Positions 55,620-64,000 of a stretch of 64,000 bases of DNA are shown piece after piece. Location: the NCBI GenBank assembly GCA_033032865.1, contig JAWHQI010000306.1, positions 2,356,001 through 2,420,000 of the forward strand, read 5' to 3'. The notes beneath the pieces are model-generated. The model saw nothing but the letters and a program-made list of their open reading frames with translations. It was not told the origin of the DNA and made no database searches. Position 1 is the first letter of the stretch, and each line of letters begins with the position of its first letter. The position numbers were made by a program, and so were the translations under genes. Source of the stretch: Dactylorhiza incarnata. Its lineage: Eukaryota; Streptophyta; Magnoliopsida; Asparagales; Orchidaceae.

Positions 55620-56070
55620 TTTTGTTTAAATGTGCCGCAACTTCGAGAGAGTTGAAGTTACATATATTTTGAAAATGTGTTGCGTAGTTCTGCACACTAA
55701 TTTTCATGTATTCGATTCCTTTCGTCGAGACAATGAATTTTGACTACTTATATATCAAAAACAGTGAATGAATGAATGAGGGAGAAATGACTCTGATAAG
55801 ATCGAGGCATTCAAATTTCTTTTGGCTGGGGGAATACGATGTCTAGCCCCCCATGTTGAAATACGTGAATCCTCCCATGAGTGTGCACATTATGCATGTG
55901 GGGCTCATAAACATTTTGCTAGTATTATATAAAATAAAGGCCTCCTCTGTGATGTAGCATTCTAGTTTTTTTTATAAAGTAAAATACACTACAAAATAGA
56001 GTAAATTCATATAAAAATCATGACATAAAATAGAATTGAACATATAATTGAAGGAGAAAAATAAAGTTAA
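55620..56070. other. No gene recognised
   Basis: AT-rich sequence without ORFs of interest or recognisable repeats. Confidence 0.5.
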
Positions 56071-56073
56071 AAT

Positions 56074-56275
56074 GACGGCGGGCTTCGCTCACCCCCGACG
56101 CGATGTTGTCGGGCGGCCTTCGGACGCATCTAGGCGGGTTTCGCCCGCCTCTCCCGTGCCCACCCTCAACGCGATGCTGTCGGGCGGCCTTCGGCCGCAT
56201 CTAGGCGGGTTTCACCCGCCTCGACACGGGCTTCGCCCATGCTCGATGCGTTTGCGGGCTGCACCCGCAACATAT
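56074..56275. repeat. GC-rich tandem hairpin repeats in AT-rich DNA
   Basis: A unit of about 75 bp occurs twice (cgatgttgtcgggcggcc... and cgatgctgtcgggcggcc...), each ending in a hairpin-forming ggcgggttt(c)gcccgcc or caccc variant; other inverted words (cgggcttcgcccat, gcgggctgcacccgc) follow. GC content contrasts sharply with both flanks. The short GC island at 5524-5600 has similar gcgggcgaagc words. The origin is unknown. Confidence 0.7.
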
Positions 56276-56871
56276 ACATATGAGTACTTGAAATTACCGT
56301 AAAAAAAATATACATCAATATTACAATATTTATTTTGTAAAAAAATACGTATATACTTAAAAAGATTATTTTTTCCCTCTCCGTCGCACTCTCCCCCTCT
56401 TCTCTCTTTCTCTTTCTCCCACTCTCTCTCTCTTCCGAAAGCTTATATTTTTTTATATTAAAGATGTTTCGGATAAAACACTGAAAGATTTAACGGTGGA
56501 AAATGAAAAGCACGATAAGAGAATGAAGAATGTTATATTCTCTTATATAATAAAGATATATATATATAATAAAATAAAATAAATTTTTTTTGCACAGCAG
56601 AAAACATTCGGGCAGTTGAAAGCACTCCTGCCGATGTTCATTATGTGCGAAAAACACATGGGACGAATATTATGCACACGCTGGCCTACTACAAATTTCT
56701 CCTAGTTAACCTCTTTGTAATTGTTAACCTCTTTGTGATTACCTCATGCATTTGCTCAGGTTTGTTGTGTAAATGGAGTTTGGCTGATAATTTATTTTAG
56801 GGAATAATTACCAAAACTTTCCCAAAAGTTAGCATAATTACAGATTGCACCCCTCTTATTTTTGAAATTAC

Positions 56872-56997
56872 AAAAACCTCCTCTGGAAGTTCACATTTCA
56901 TAACATTGAAGCACAAAATACCCTCTTGGAATAAATTTTTATGGAAATCTTTTTGTGCATGGATGTTATGAAATGTATTCTTACAGAGGAGGTTTTT
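56872..56997. mobile_element. Foldback (MITE-like) element, 35-bp inverted arms
   Basis: 56872-56906 (aaaaacctcctctgga...) and 56963-56997 are reverse complements at about 31 of 35 positions, with a 56-base spacer. The inner ends are cataacat/atgttatg and the outer ends aaaaacctcc/ggaggttttt. The structure suggests a small foldback MITE; I could not identify a target duplication. Confidence 0.6.
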
Positions 56998-57307
56998 TCT
57001 CCTTGTAAGCATTCAATACGCCGAAAAACCTAGCCAGCCATTTTACCATTAGAAACTCTTAAGTCTTAGCATGAGCATAGTCATTATTTAGTTACTAGTG
57101 CCATATGGGGTCATCCTTATGGATATCATTAGGGACAATCCCTTGCTTCTGAGTCCTCACTTCCAAGTTCACTTTATTATTGCTACTCCGCTAATGAGGT
57201 CCAAGATTTACATATTTCATGAAAGGACCTTCTTAAAAGACTTTTTATCCCCCCACAAGCCTATATAGTGTTTGCCTACTAGAAACCCTATTTTTTTGTC
57301 TTCTCAC

Positions 57308-58486
57308 TAGAGCTGTCATGGTTGTGATTCGGTTCGGGTTCTACTAAGGCTGTGAACTGAACCGCTAAGGTAATAATTTTTCAAATTAGAACCAAAACCT
57401 TATTTTGTTTGACCGGTTCTGGTTCTGGTTCCGTTCTAGCATAATTTTTGGAACTATCATGTCAACGGTTCTGGTTCCGGTTCAACAAGAACCAAAACCA
57501 AACCGGCCACTAATTGTTCGGTCCGGTTCTATGCGGTTCGGTCCGGTTTCAATAAGTTCTGTTTCATAGTTTAATCATTTTATAACTCTATAATTTGAGT
57601 CATTAGACATAATTACAAAAATTATTATCTCTTTAAAAATACATATTCAAAAAAGAAAGAAGTCTAGGGTGAGGATAAAAAACATGCTAATCGACACTTG
57701 TTGGTCTTCCACGGTGCCTATTTTAGGGTTGACCGGAGGAGTGAGGCCAAGAAGAAGCAATGAACATGGAGGAAACTTGAAAGGAGGGCGTCCATAAAGA
57801 AAATAGAGAGAAAAAAATTGTGGATAAAACAGAGAAAACCTGGAGGAACTGAAGGCGGAAAGATCTTCTGGGATGGTGGATAAAATTGTCCGAGCTCAGC
57901 GATGGCTCTAGATTGCTTCGTCGAGGGTCTGCTGTCGTGGACGATTGTGTCGCTCTGTCGGTAAGGGGTCACCAACGAGGCCTCTAGCGAGGAGCGAAAC
58001 TGCTAATAATGAAGAGAAGAATAGGGATTGCGTAGATCCCTGATTTGTCGAGAGAAGAATGAGAAAATAAGAGAATCGCGCGAGTGCCATTGATCTACGA
58101 CCATGATGGTCGTACGATCCGACGACGTACACAAAAGGGAAGTACTTTTTTTTATAATATAGTAAGTATAGATATTGTTGATAGATTATAATTTTTTATA
58201 ATAATATATTATAAAAATAATAATAATAAATGAGTTGTGGTTTGGTTCTGCTTTGGTTTGGTTTGGATTGGGTCAAAAAATCCAGAAACCGCTTGAGACC
58301 TGTATGTTGTGGTTCTGATTCCGGCCTGGATCATAAAATTAAAGAATCGCACCCGGACCAAGTTTTTCACTGTTTCAAAATTCAAACCGGAACCCGAATA
58401 ATTCGCGAACGGTTCAATCCGGTCCTTTGCGATTCCGGTTCAGTTCCAGTTCAATTTATAGTTTACAATTTTAAGTGACAGTTCTA
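57308..58486. mobile_element. Non-autonomous TIR element with GGTTC/CCGGTT subterminal repeats (hAT-like)
   Basis: Ends are TAGAGCTGTCA (57308) and TGACAGTTCTA (to 58486), inverted repeats with one mismatch. The five bases ctcac occur directly outside both ends (57303-57307, 58487-58491). Subterminal regions at both ends (57330-57560 and 58230-58460) are packed with ggttctggttcc, ccggttc and gaaccaaaacc words. The TAGAGCTGTCA end resembles plant hAT elements, but hAT duplications are normally 8 bp and I see five. No transposase. Internal ORFs (57718-58132, minus) are unrecognised and may be captured DNA. Confidence 0.65.
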
Positions 58487-58777
58487 CTCACCACCTACCA
58501 AATAAGTCATTTACTTTGGCATCATAGATGCCAAAGTAGGTCATTTAATTTGTTCGTCCAAACAATCATAAGCGTTGGACAGAGCGGAGCGCGGCGTAGT
58601 GTGTACTTGTGCGGAGCGGGCACACGTGAAGCGCGTGCTGGGCAGGAGAATGAGCGTTGAGTAAGGTTTTTGTGCCTCTGAGCTAGACTTCCGTCTCAAC
58701 TATTCGCCTAAAAATCTTAGAGCTTTTCTTCCTCATTTTTTCTCTCCCCCTCAAATAAAGGCGTAGGCCTCCTTTTA

Positions 58778-59968
58778 GGGTCCGTTCGTTTGGACGGAAT
58801 TAGCTTTCTGGAATTTGCATTCGCGATTAGAAATCCAATTCTAATGTTCGGCGCAACGAAATTTACGAGGATATTGACTTTTATATGAAAACTCATGGAT
58901 TTGACTTTGAACTAAAAAATCAAATCGCCAATTCTTACCTCCACCCATTAGTTTTCCGCATAATCGAGTGTTTTTGCCAGAGTTTTTCGGCCTACGCTTT
59001 TTTCCTGCCGGGAGTGGGTTTTTCCGCCGGGAGCGTGTTTTTCGATCGACGCGTGTTTTTCGGTCGGGCATTCATTTTTTCTCAGGCTGGCAATTTTCGC
59101 CCGGGCGCGCGTTTTTCGGTCCGCCGTGGGTTTTTTGGTCGGCCGTGGGTTTTTCGGCCGGCCGGGCCATTTTTACCCAGGCACGTGTTTGTTTTGCTCG
59201 GGCGCACTTTTTTCGCCCGAACACGATTTTTCCGGTCGAACGCGGTTTTTCCGGTCGGAAGCGAATTTTCTGGCAGGGAGCAATATATTTTGCCCGGACA
59301 CGATATTTTTGCCGGACGCGATTTTTTCTGCCGAGCGCGTTTTTTTTGCACGGGCGCGATTTTTTCGCCCGAGTGCAGTATTTTCTGCCCGGGCGAAAAA
59401 ACGCGCCCCGGCGAAAAAAACGCGACCGGTCAAAATAAACGCGACCGGGCGAAAAAAACGCGCCCGGGCGAAAAAATCGCGCCCGGGAGAAAAAAACGCG
59501 CCAGGGCGAAAAAAACGCGTCTGGGCGAAATAATCGCGCCCGGGCGAAAATTGCGCCCGGGCAAAAAAATCGCGCTCGGGAGAAAAAAATGGACCCGGGT
59601 GAAAAAAATGCGCCCGGGCGAAAAAAACACGCCCCGTCGTAAAAAACGCGCCCTGGCGAAAAAACGCGACCGGCCGAAAAAACGCGCTCGGGCGAAAAAA
59701 TCGCGCCCGTGCGAAAAAAACGCGCCCGGGAGAAAAACGTGCCCGGGAGAAAAAAACGCCTATTTTGAGTTTTATAAAATTGTTGTATAATGTCAATTCC
59801 AATACCAATTCTATTATTCAGCCGAACAACTTTTGTGTCTCAATTCCAATTCTGTTGACTGAATTCAATCTTACAGCCGAACAATAAAATTGGAATTATG
59901 TACAAAACCAAATTCATGTAGATATTGGTTTTCGTCGAAAAGTCAATTCCGTTCAAACGAACGGACCC
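58778..59968. mobile_element. PIF/Harbinger-like TIR element filled with inverted arrays of a short motif
   Basis: TIRs GGGTCCGTTCGTTTGGACGG (58778) and its reverse complement (to 59968) match except one base and are flanked by TTA on both sides (58775-58777, 59969-59971), the 3-bp target duplication of PIF/Harbinger. AATT-rich subterminal parts resemble the element at 8917-9428. The core is extraordinary: from about 59000 to 59390 variants of gtttttcgcccgggcgc repeat, and from about 59390 to 59750 the inverse form gcgcccgggcgaaaaaa repeats, so the whole is a giant imperfect palindrome centred near 59390. The long ORFs on both strands (301 and 211 codons, rich in RARFF or KKRARAK) are products of this array and not genes. 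Confidence 0.8.
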
Positions 59969-59971
59969 TTA

Positions 59972-60523
59972 TAGTTTTTCAGGAGTGCACTTAATTGATT
60001 GCGCTCTTTGGCTATTGAACGAGCGAATAGAACCACACGATTTCGATCTCTCGGATCACAAATTTTAAGGATATGACGACCTTTCCCCCTGGCGTCTCGA
60101 GCAGCTTGGGCGGCCCGATCATGCTTACCATAAGGAAGGCCGCGACAACGGTGGCGGAGGCGGCGACGACGGCGGTGGGACGCTTGCGAGCGCTAGAATT
60201 GCGGTGGCGCGCGCGTGAATTGCGGTGGCGCGCGTGCATACTGCGGGGGCAAGCGAGCGAATTGTCGGGGCGCCTTGATCATGAACACCCGCACGGGCGG
60301 CCCCTGCGTGCGTCCTCCGACCATCACGCGCGCGACTCAGGTGTCCGTTTGAGGCGTCAACCAAACACGAAATTGAGCGAAAAATGGCCCACAGGAACTG
60401 TCATGGCGAGCCGGTCGACGTTGCAGGCAAAAACGGTTATGACCACCATCGAGAAAAAAACTACCTTTGAACATAAAAATGTACAGAATTCTTTAAGTGA
60501 GGCAGGGCGTTCACGAACATAAC
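59972..60523. other. No gene recognised; GC-rich patch
   Basis: 60070-60400 is GC-rich with gcgcgcgtg words. A 149-codon plus-strand frame and a 79-codon minus-strand frame overlap here; neither shows a domain, and the protein text is low-complexity Ala/Arg. I do not call a gene. Confidence 0.45.
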
Positions 60524-61250
60524 TGTAAAAAGTAAGCCTCCGTGTTTATTGAGGGATATAACCCACTTGTAAAATCTGGGCACACTAGAAAATAAAATTA
60601 AACGCAACAATACGCAGAAAAATAAGACAACCAGAGGACAATGAATTTTACGTGAAAAACTCTTTCTAAAGCAATGAGGGAAAAGCCGCGGGACAGAGCA
60701 CAAGAACAATCCACTATAATAACAATAACGGATTACAAAAATAATATATGTTTGCCCAACCTAGATCCCCCTTTGGATTCACAAATTGAATCTCTCTTCC
60801 CAACCACGGTAGAAAACAACTGATCTCCAAACAAAGAGCAAGAGCTCAGATCTCTCTCCAAGCACCAAAGCAAACGAAGACGAGACTAATCAAAAACACT
60901 CTTACAGCGAAGACGAAGTCACCGATCTGAGAAATATGTTCTTCCTCCTTGAAGAACTCCTCCAGCAACAATGGCAGCAAGCAAAGAAAACCCTTTTCGT
61001 TTTTCTCTCTTGACGGCTCTAAAATGAACGATTATCTTTCTGCCAAAGTGTCTATGCCTATTTAGGGTAAGGATACAACGATAGGAATCTTGATGGTGCG
61101 TCGAACTGCTAGCGCCGGCGGTAGCGCTACCGCCCCGTGCTAGCAAACAGTACTCTAAAAACTGTTGCTCCCAACATTCTACAATTCATGCATCAGCATA
61201 GATCCATCCTTGATCTGTATTATCCACTCTTTAGGGGTTGGACCCCAACA
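60524..61250 (-). repeat. 3' LTR of a truncated copia element (minus)
   Basis: On the minus strand it begins TGTTGGGGTCCAACCCC at 61250, directly after the purine tract GGTCTGGAGGGGGAG. The far end (about 60524, plus tgtaaaaag) is approximate. Contains a palindromic ctagcgccggcggtagcgctacc (about 61110-61130). Partner LTR not in the window. Confidence 0.6.
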
Positions 61251-62236
61251 AACTCCCCCTCCAGACCATAAAGAAGCGTTTCCCAACCTGGCACCTTCAG
61301 GTGGGCTTCATGTCGATCAGCAACCAGCACAACTCGTGTTTATCCCTTGGCATGACCTTCGTCATCATATCCGAAGGATTTTCATCAGTGTGGACTTTCT
61401 CCATCTTCAACAGCTTCTCCTCGACAACGTCTTGTATCCAATGATACCTTACATCAATATACTTTGTCTTGGAGTGGTAGGCGGGGTTCTTGGCCAGAAA
61501 AATGGCGCTTTGGCTGTCACTGTAAACAATGAACACCTCTTGCTGGAGTCCAACTTCAAGCATGAACTTCTTCATCCACATGATGTCTTTAGACGCTTTC
61601 GTCAGCGCAATTTATTCTGCTTCCGAAGTCGATAGCGTCACGCACTTCTACAACCTCGACTGCCACGACACAGCTCCCCCTGAATAAGTAACGTCATATC
61701 CAGATGTGGATCTCCGAGAATCAATATCTCCCGACATATCTGAGTCAGAGTACCCCACCAGCATTGGCGACCCTCCACCAAACTACAAGCACAGGCTTGT
61801 GGTACCTCTGAGATATCGGAGTATCCACTTCACATCATCCCAATGGATCATCCATGGATTTGCTAGATATCTGCTCACTACTCCCACTACATAAGCTATG
61901 TCTAGCCTTGTGCATACCATAACATACATCAAACTCCACACTGCAGATGCATATGGGATCTGGCTCATCTCCTCCACTTCCTTCTCAGATGAAGGACACT
62001 GAAAGCTCGATAGCTTGAAGTGTCCACCCAACGGAGTAGCTACCACCGTAGCCTTCTCCATCATGAACCTCTTCAGCACCTTCTCCACATACTCACCAAG
62101 AGAAAGTCATAACAGACCCGCACTCCTATCCCCGGTGATCTTCATCCCTAGGATCTTCTTTGCTGGTCCCAAGTCCTTCATCTCAAAGGACTCACCGAGT
62201 TCTTTCTTCTGCTCAACAATGTTGTGTACAACCTAG
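61251..62236 (-). pseudogene. Copia RT/RNase H C-terminal fragment
   Basis: Minus strand. 61783-62088 holds the end of reverse transcriptase and the linker: MSQIPYASAVWSLMYVMVCT, RLDIAYVVGVVSRYLANP, WILRYLRGTTSLCL. Between it and 61297-61581 the frame reads SDSDMSGDIDSRRSTSGY and TLSTSEAE followed by a stop (TAA where Tyr is expected), then WMKKFMLEVGLQ, VYSDSQSAIFLAKNP, KTKYIDVRYHWIQDVVEEK. The sequence is well preserved but 5' truncated: it ends at 62236 where the LTR of a gypsy element begins. Confidence 0.8.
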
Positions 62237-63025
62237 TGTTCACCGACTCACGGGGAAATCAACTATAGGCGATTCAGAGAGCGCTCGCAGATTCGCGAGG
62301 AGTATCCTTCCAGGGCACTCGCTGATTCGCGGCGAGCATCCTGCCAGGGCAAGGCGAGGCGGACCAGGGATCTCACTTGCGAGTAGCTAGCAGTGACAGC
62401 GCAACATGTATTAAGAACCGTTCTGGGGTGCATTTAGCCAGAGCGAGTCGGGGGGAGGTCTCGCAGTTCCAGACTGGCGAGACAAGTGGGAGCTCGCCTC
62501 CACGCGCAAGAAGAGATCTCAAGGGCCCATCTCGCGGAGAGGCTGGCGAGTGGCGCCCTCACGGGCCACTCGCCCAGCAAGGGTCCACAGTGAATTTACC
62601 CTGATACCCTTGGTGGGCAGCCAATAGCCCTCCAGAACAACGGAGTTTGGCTGTTAGCAGACCAATTTTGGGTGCGTATAGCAAAACCAAAAGGTGGAAT
62701 CCCGCTATTAGTAGACTAGTACAGAAAAAGGCTATAAATAGACCATGAGGGGCACATTTGGAGAGCATTCTAGATCGTTGCTTCTCCTTAGGACGCCTTT
62801 GGTTAGCTCCTTCAGCTCTCCAAGGTGCCCGACTTCAGTCTTGGCTTGGGAGGGGAAGCACTCAAAAGATCTTTCGGGTGTGTGGTGGGGCCTCCACACT
62901 GTTGCCAAGGGTCGTTTCTTTCATTCTAAGTCCTTGGTTAGGTTCCTCCGTGGGATCAGTAAGCGCTAGCTTCCCCCCTTTACAGGGGTCCGAACTCCTC
63001 GTTGGGCCAAATACTTGTTCCAACA
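62237..63025 (+). repeat. 5' LTR of a Tat/Ogre-like gypsy element
   Basis: Starts TGTTCACCGACTC and ends GTTCCAACA, 789 bp, followed by ttttTGGTGCGGTGAGCG (primer-binding position). Contains a TATA box TATAAATA at 62733-62740 and a short internal repeat (gattcgcg...gagcatcctgcc / gagtatccttcc, 62290-62350). Start is inferred because no partner LTR is present. Confidence 0.55.
62733..62740 (+). promoter_or_regulatory. TATA box in the gypsy LTR
   Basis: TATAAATA within ggctataaatagacc, about 290 bp before the LTR end, in a usual position for the R-region promoter of a plant LTR. Confidence 0.55.
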
Positions 63026-63082
63026 TTTTTGGTGCGGTGAGCGTGGAGTGCAGTTGGTGCAAGAAATTCCCTAGGAGGTAAC

Positions 63083-64000
63083 ATGGTCGGAGAGGGTGAA
63101 CGAGAGGGAGATTTCAGCGGTTTGCCACCACCTGGTTCGCCAGAGACAGCAGAGATGCTGGCAGATCTCCGCAGGGAGGTGCTCGAGACTATCAACCTCG
63201 CCCTCTCCGCGGCGCGAAGCGAGTTCGTGACTCCAACACCTCAGGTCGTCCAACCGTTGAGGGCAAGAGCTGTTTTCGAGCCCGACGAGGGCAAGTCCGG
63301 CGAGCATTGCTCTGGCGAGCACTGCTCTGGCAAGCGCTGTTCCGTCGAACACTGTTCTGGCGAGTGCAGGTCCAATCAGGGAGGTCGTGGGGCGAGTCGA
63401 GAAGGCAAGAGCGGCGAGCGGAGGAAGCCCATTCTGCGAGTTGGTTCTCTCGGCACCAACTCCCGGATGGGTTCAGGGAGCCGGACATGATGTATTACAC
63501 CGACAAGGATGATCCCGACCCGCACCTGCAGTGGTTCGAGGATATGGTCTCCCTCAGGCCCCTGTCAGACGCCTTCAATTGCCGACTCTTTGCAGCCACC
63601 TTGAAGGAAAATGCGAGGTACTGGTTTCACCAGCTCCCGAAAGGATCGATCTATGCTTTTGAAGATCTGCGCCGCGGCTTTTTGCTTCGCTTTTTGACCT
63701 CAAAGAAGAGGAAGAAGGACGCCGAGGCGCTCTTCAAGATCAGGCAGGGGCCAGGGGAGTCGTTGGCCCATTATGTGGACCGTTTCCAGGAGGAGTTCCT
63801 CCTCATCCAAGAGGTGCTAGGGTTCACCCTCCAGCTTGCCTTCACGGTGGGGCTGCGAGAGGGATTCTTCAAAATGAGTCTGAAGCGGAAGGCCCCCTTG
63901 TCCTTTGAGGAGTTGATGGAAAGGGCAGCGGAGAAGATTGAGAGCGAGGCAGCCAACTCGGAGTTCACGAAAAGGCTAGCAAAGCTAAGTGAGCCGAAGG
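63083..64000 (+). pseudogene. Tat/Ogre-like gypsy Gag, frameshifted, runs off the window
   Basis: Frame 1 (from ATG 63083): ETAEMLADLRREVLETINLA, an amphipathic start, then a fivefold Ser-Gly-Glu-His-Cys-like repeat. The frame then shifts twice: REVVGRVEKARAASGG with SPFCELVLSAPTP in one frame (about 63380-63470) and, from about 63460, GFREPDMMYYTDKDDPDP in another, which stays open to 64000. The Gag core is clear: LQWFEDMVSLRPL, ARYWFHQLPKGSI, FEDLRRGFLLRFLTSKKRK, LFKIRQGPGESLAHYVDRF. The element continues beyond the window, so pol is not seen. Confidence 0.75.
63298..63372 (+). repeat. 15-bp tandem repeat in gypsy gag
   Basis: Five variants of ggcgagcactgctct in a row, within the N-terminal part of the Gag reading frame. 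Codon-sized, so it expands the protein without breaking the frame by itself. Confidence 0.8.

Noticed and set aside
59000..59750. CRISPR-like regularly spaced repeats
   Set aside because: Repeats are contiguous, inverted about a centre and lack unique spacers; the genome is plant nuclear DNA.
58885..59808. Long ORFs on both strands (301 and 211 codons) rich in RARFF and KKRARAK
   Set aside because: They are translations of inverted short-motif arrays inside a TIR element; both strands are open for the same reason and no domain is present.
60073..60522. 149-codon plus-strand ORF
   Set aside because: GC-rich low-complexity text with a competing frame on the other strand; no family resemblance, splice context or promoter.

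Overview
The window is nuclear DNA of a seed plant, most likely an angiosperm. Evidence: a split gene with GT-AG introns that matches the plant CCCH/RRM family related to animal RBM26/RBM27, several plant lineages of Ty1/copia and Ty3/gypsy retrotransposons (including an Athila-type element primed by tRNA-Asp), a SINE of the Au family, LINE relics and plant-type TIR elements. I cannot name the species.

The only host protein gene I can support runs on the + strand from 5911 (first visible exon; the N-terminal exon or exons lie outside what I can recognise) to the stop at 41581. Four coding exons (5911-6860, 7234-8454, 12330-12665, 41093-41581) join in frame and encode a CCCH zinc finger, a first RRM, a coiled coil and a second RRM-like domain. 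The last intron (12666-41092, 28.4 kb) splits the second RRM-like domain and is almost entirely nested transposons.

Layout: 1-1028 no gene seen; 1029-3224 a complete short LTR element that carries only a Gag ORF (TR-GAG type, minus strand, exact 5-bp target duplication); 3474-5074 decayed copia Gag and primer-binding site (minus); 5277-5379 paired hairpins; 5911-8454 host exons; 8455-12329 intron with a MITE-like insertion and an RTE-type LINE relic; 12330-12665 host exon. Inside the giant intron: 13568-18285 a complete copia element (minus) with an open 1227-aa polyprotein; 18417 to about 25080 an Athila-like element (plus) with a 1.24-kb 5' LTR and a broken plant-transposon ORF; about 25100-26860 the 3' part of a gypsy chromovirus-like element (minus); 26861 to about 29890 the 5' half of a second gypsy element (plus); about 29900-34794 a third gypsy element (plus), badly frameshifted; 34795-39502 a second copia element (minus) of the same family as the first, with two TGG-to-TGA stops; 39790-40620 LINE relics, one split by an Au-type SINE with an 18-bp target duplication. 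The host coding sequence then ends at 41581 inside a 33-bp tandem repeat.

Downstream of the gene: 42571-53258 a composite copia region (two 1.5-kb LTR-like direct repeats, one 2.3-kb LTR, gag and protease remnants, a 2.6-kb foreign insert and a 138-bp GA tract); 55114-55575 an RNase H-like ORF; 56074-57001 hairpin repeats and a foldback element; 57308-58486 and 58778-59968 two non-autonomous TIR elements, the second filled with inverted arrays of a short GC/A motif; 60524-62236 a truncated copia element (minus); 62237-64000 the LTR and gag of a Tat/Ogre-like gypsy element that runs off the window.

The most unusual points are: both copia copies lack any recognisable capsid domain and carry a low-complexity leader in its place; the gag-only LTR element; the host gene that retains an open frame across a 28-kb transposon-filled intron within an RNA-binding domain; and the foldback TIR element at 58778-59968.
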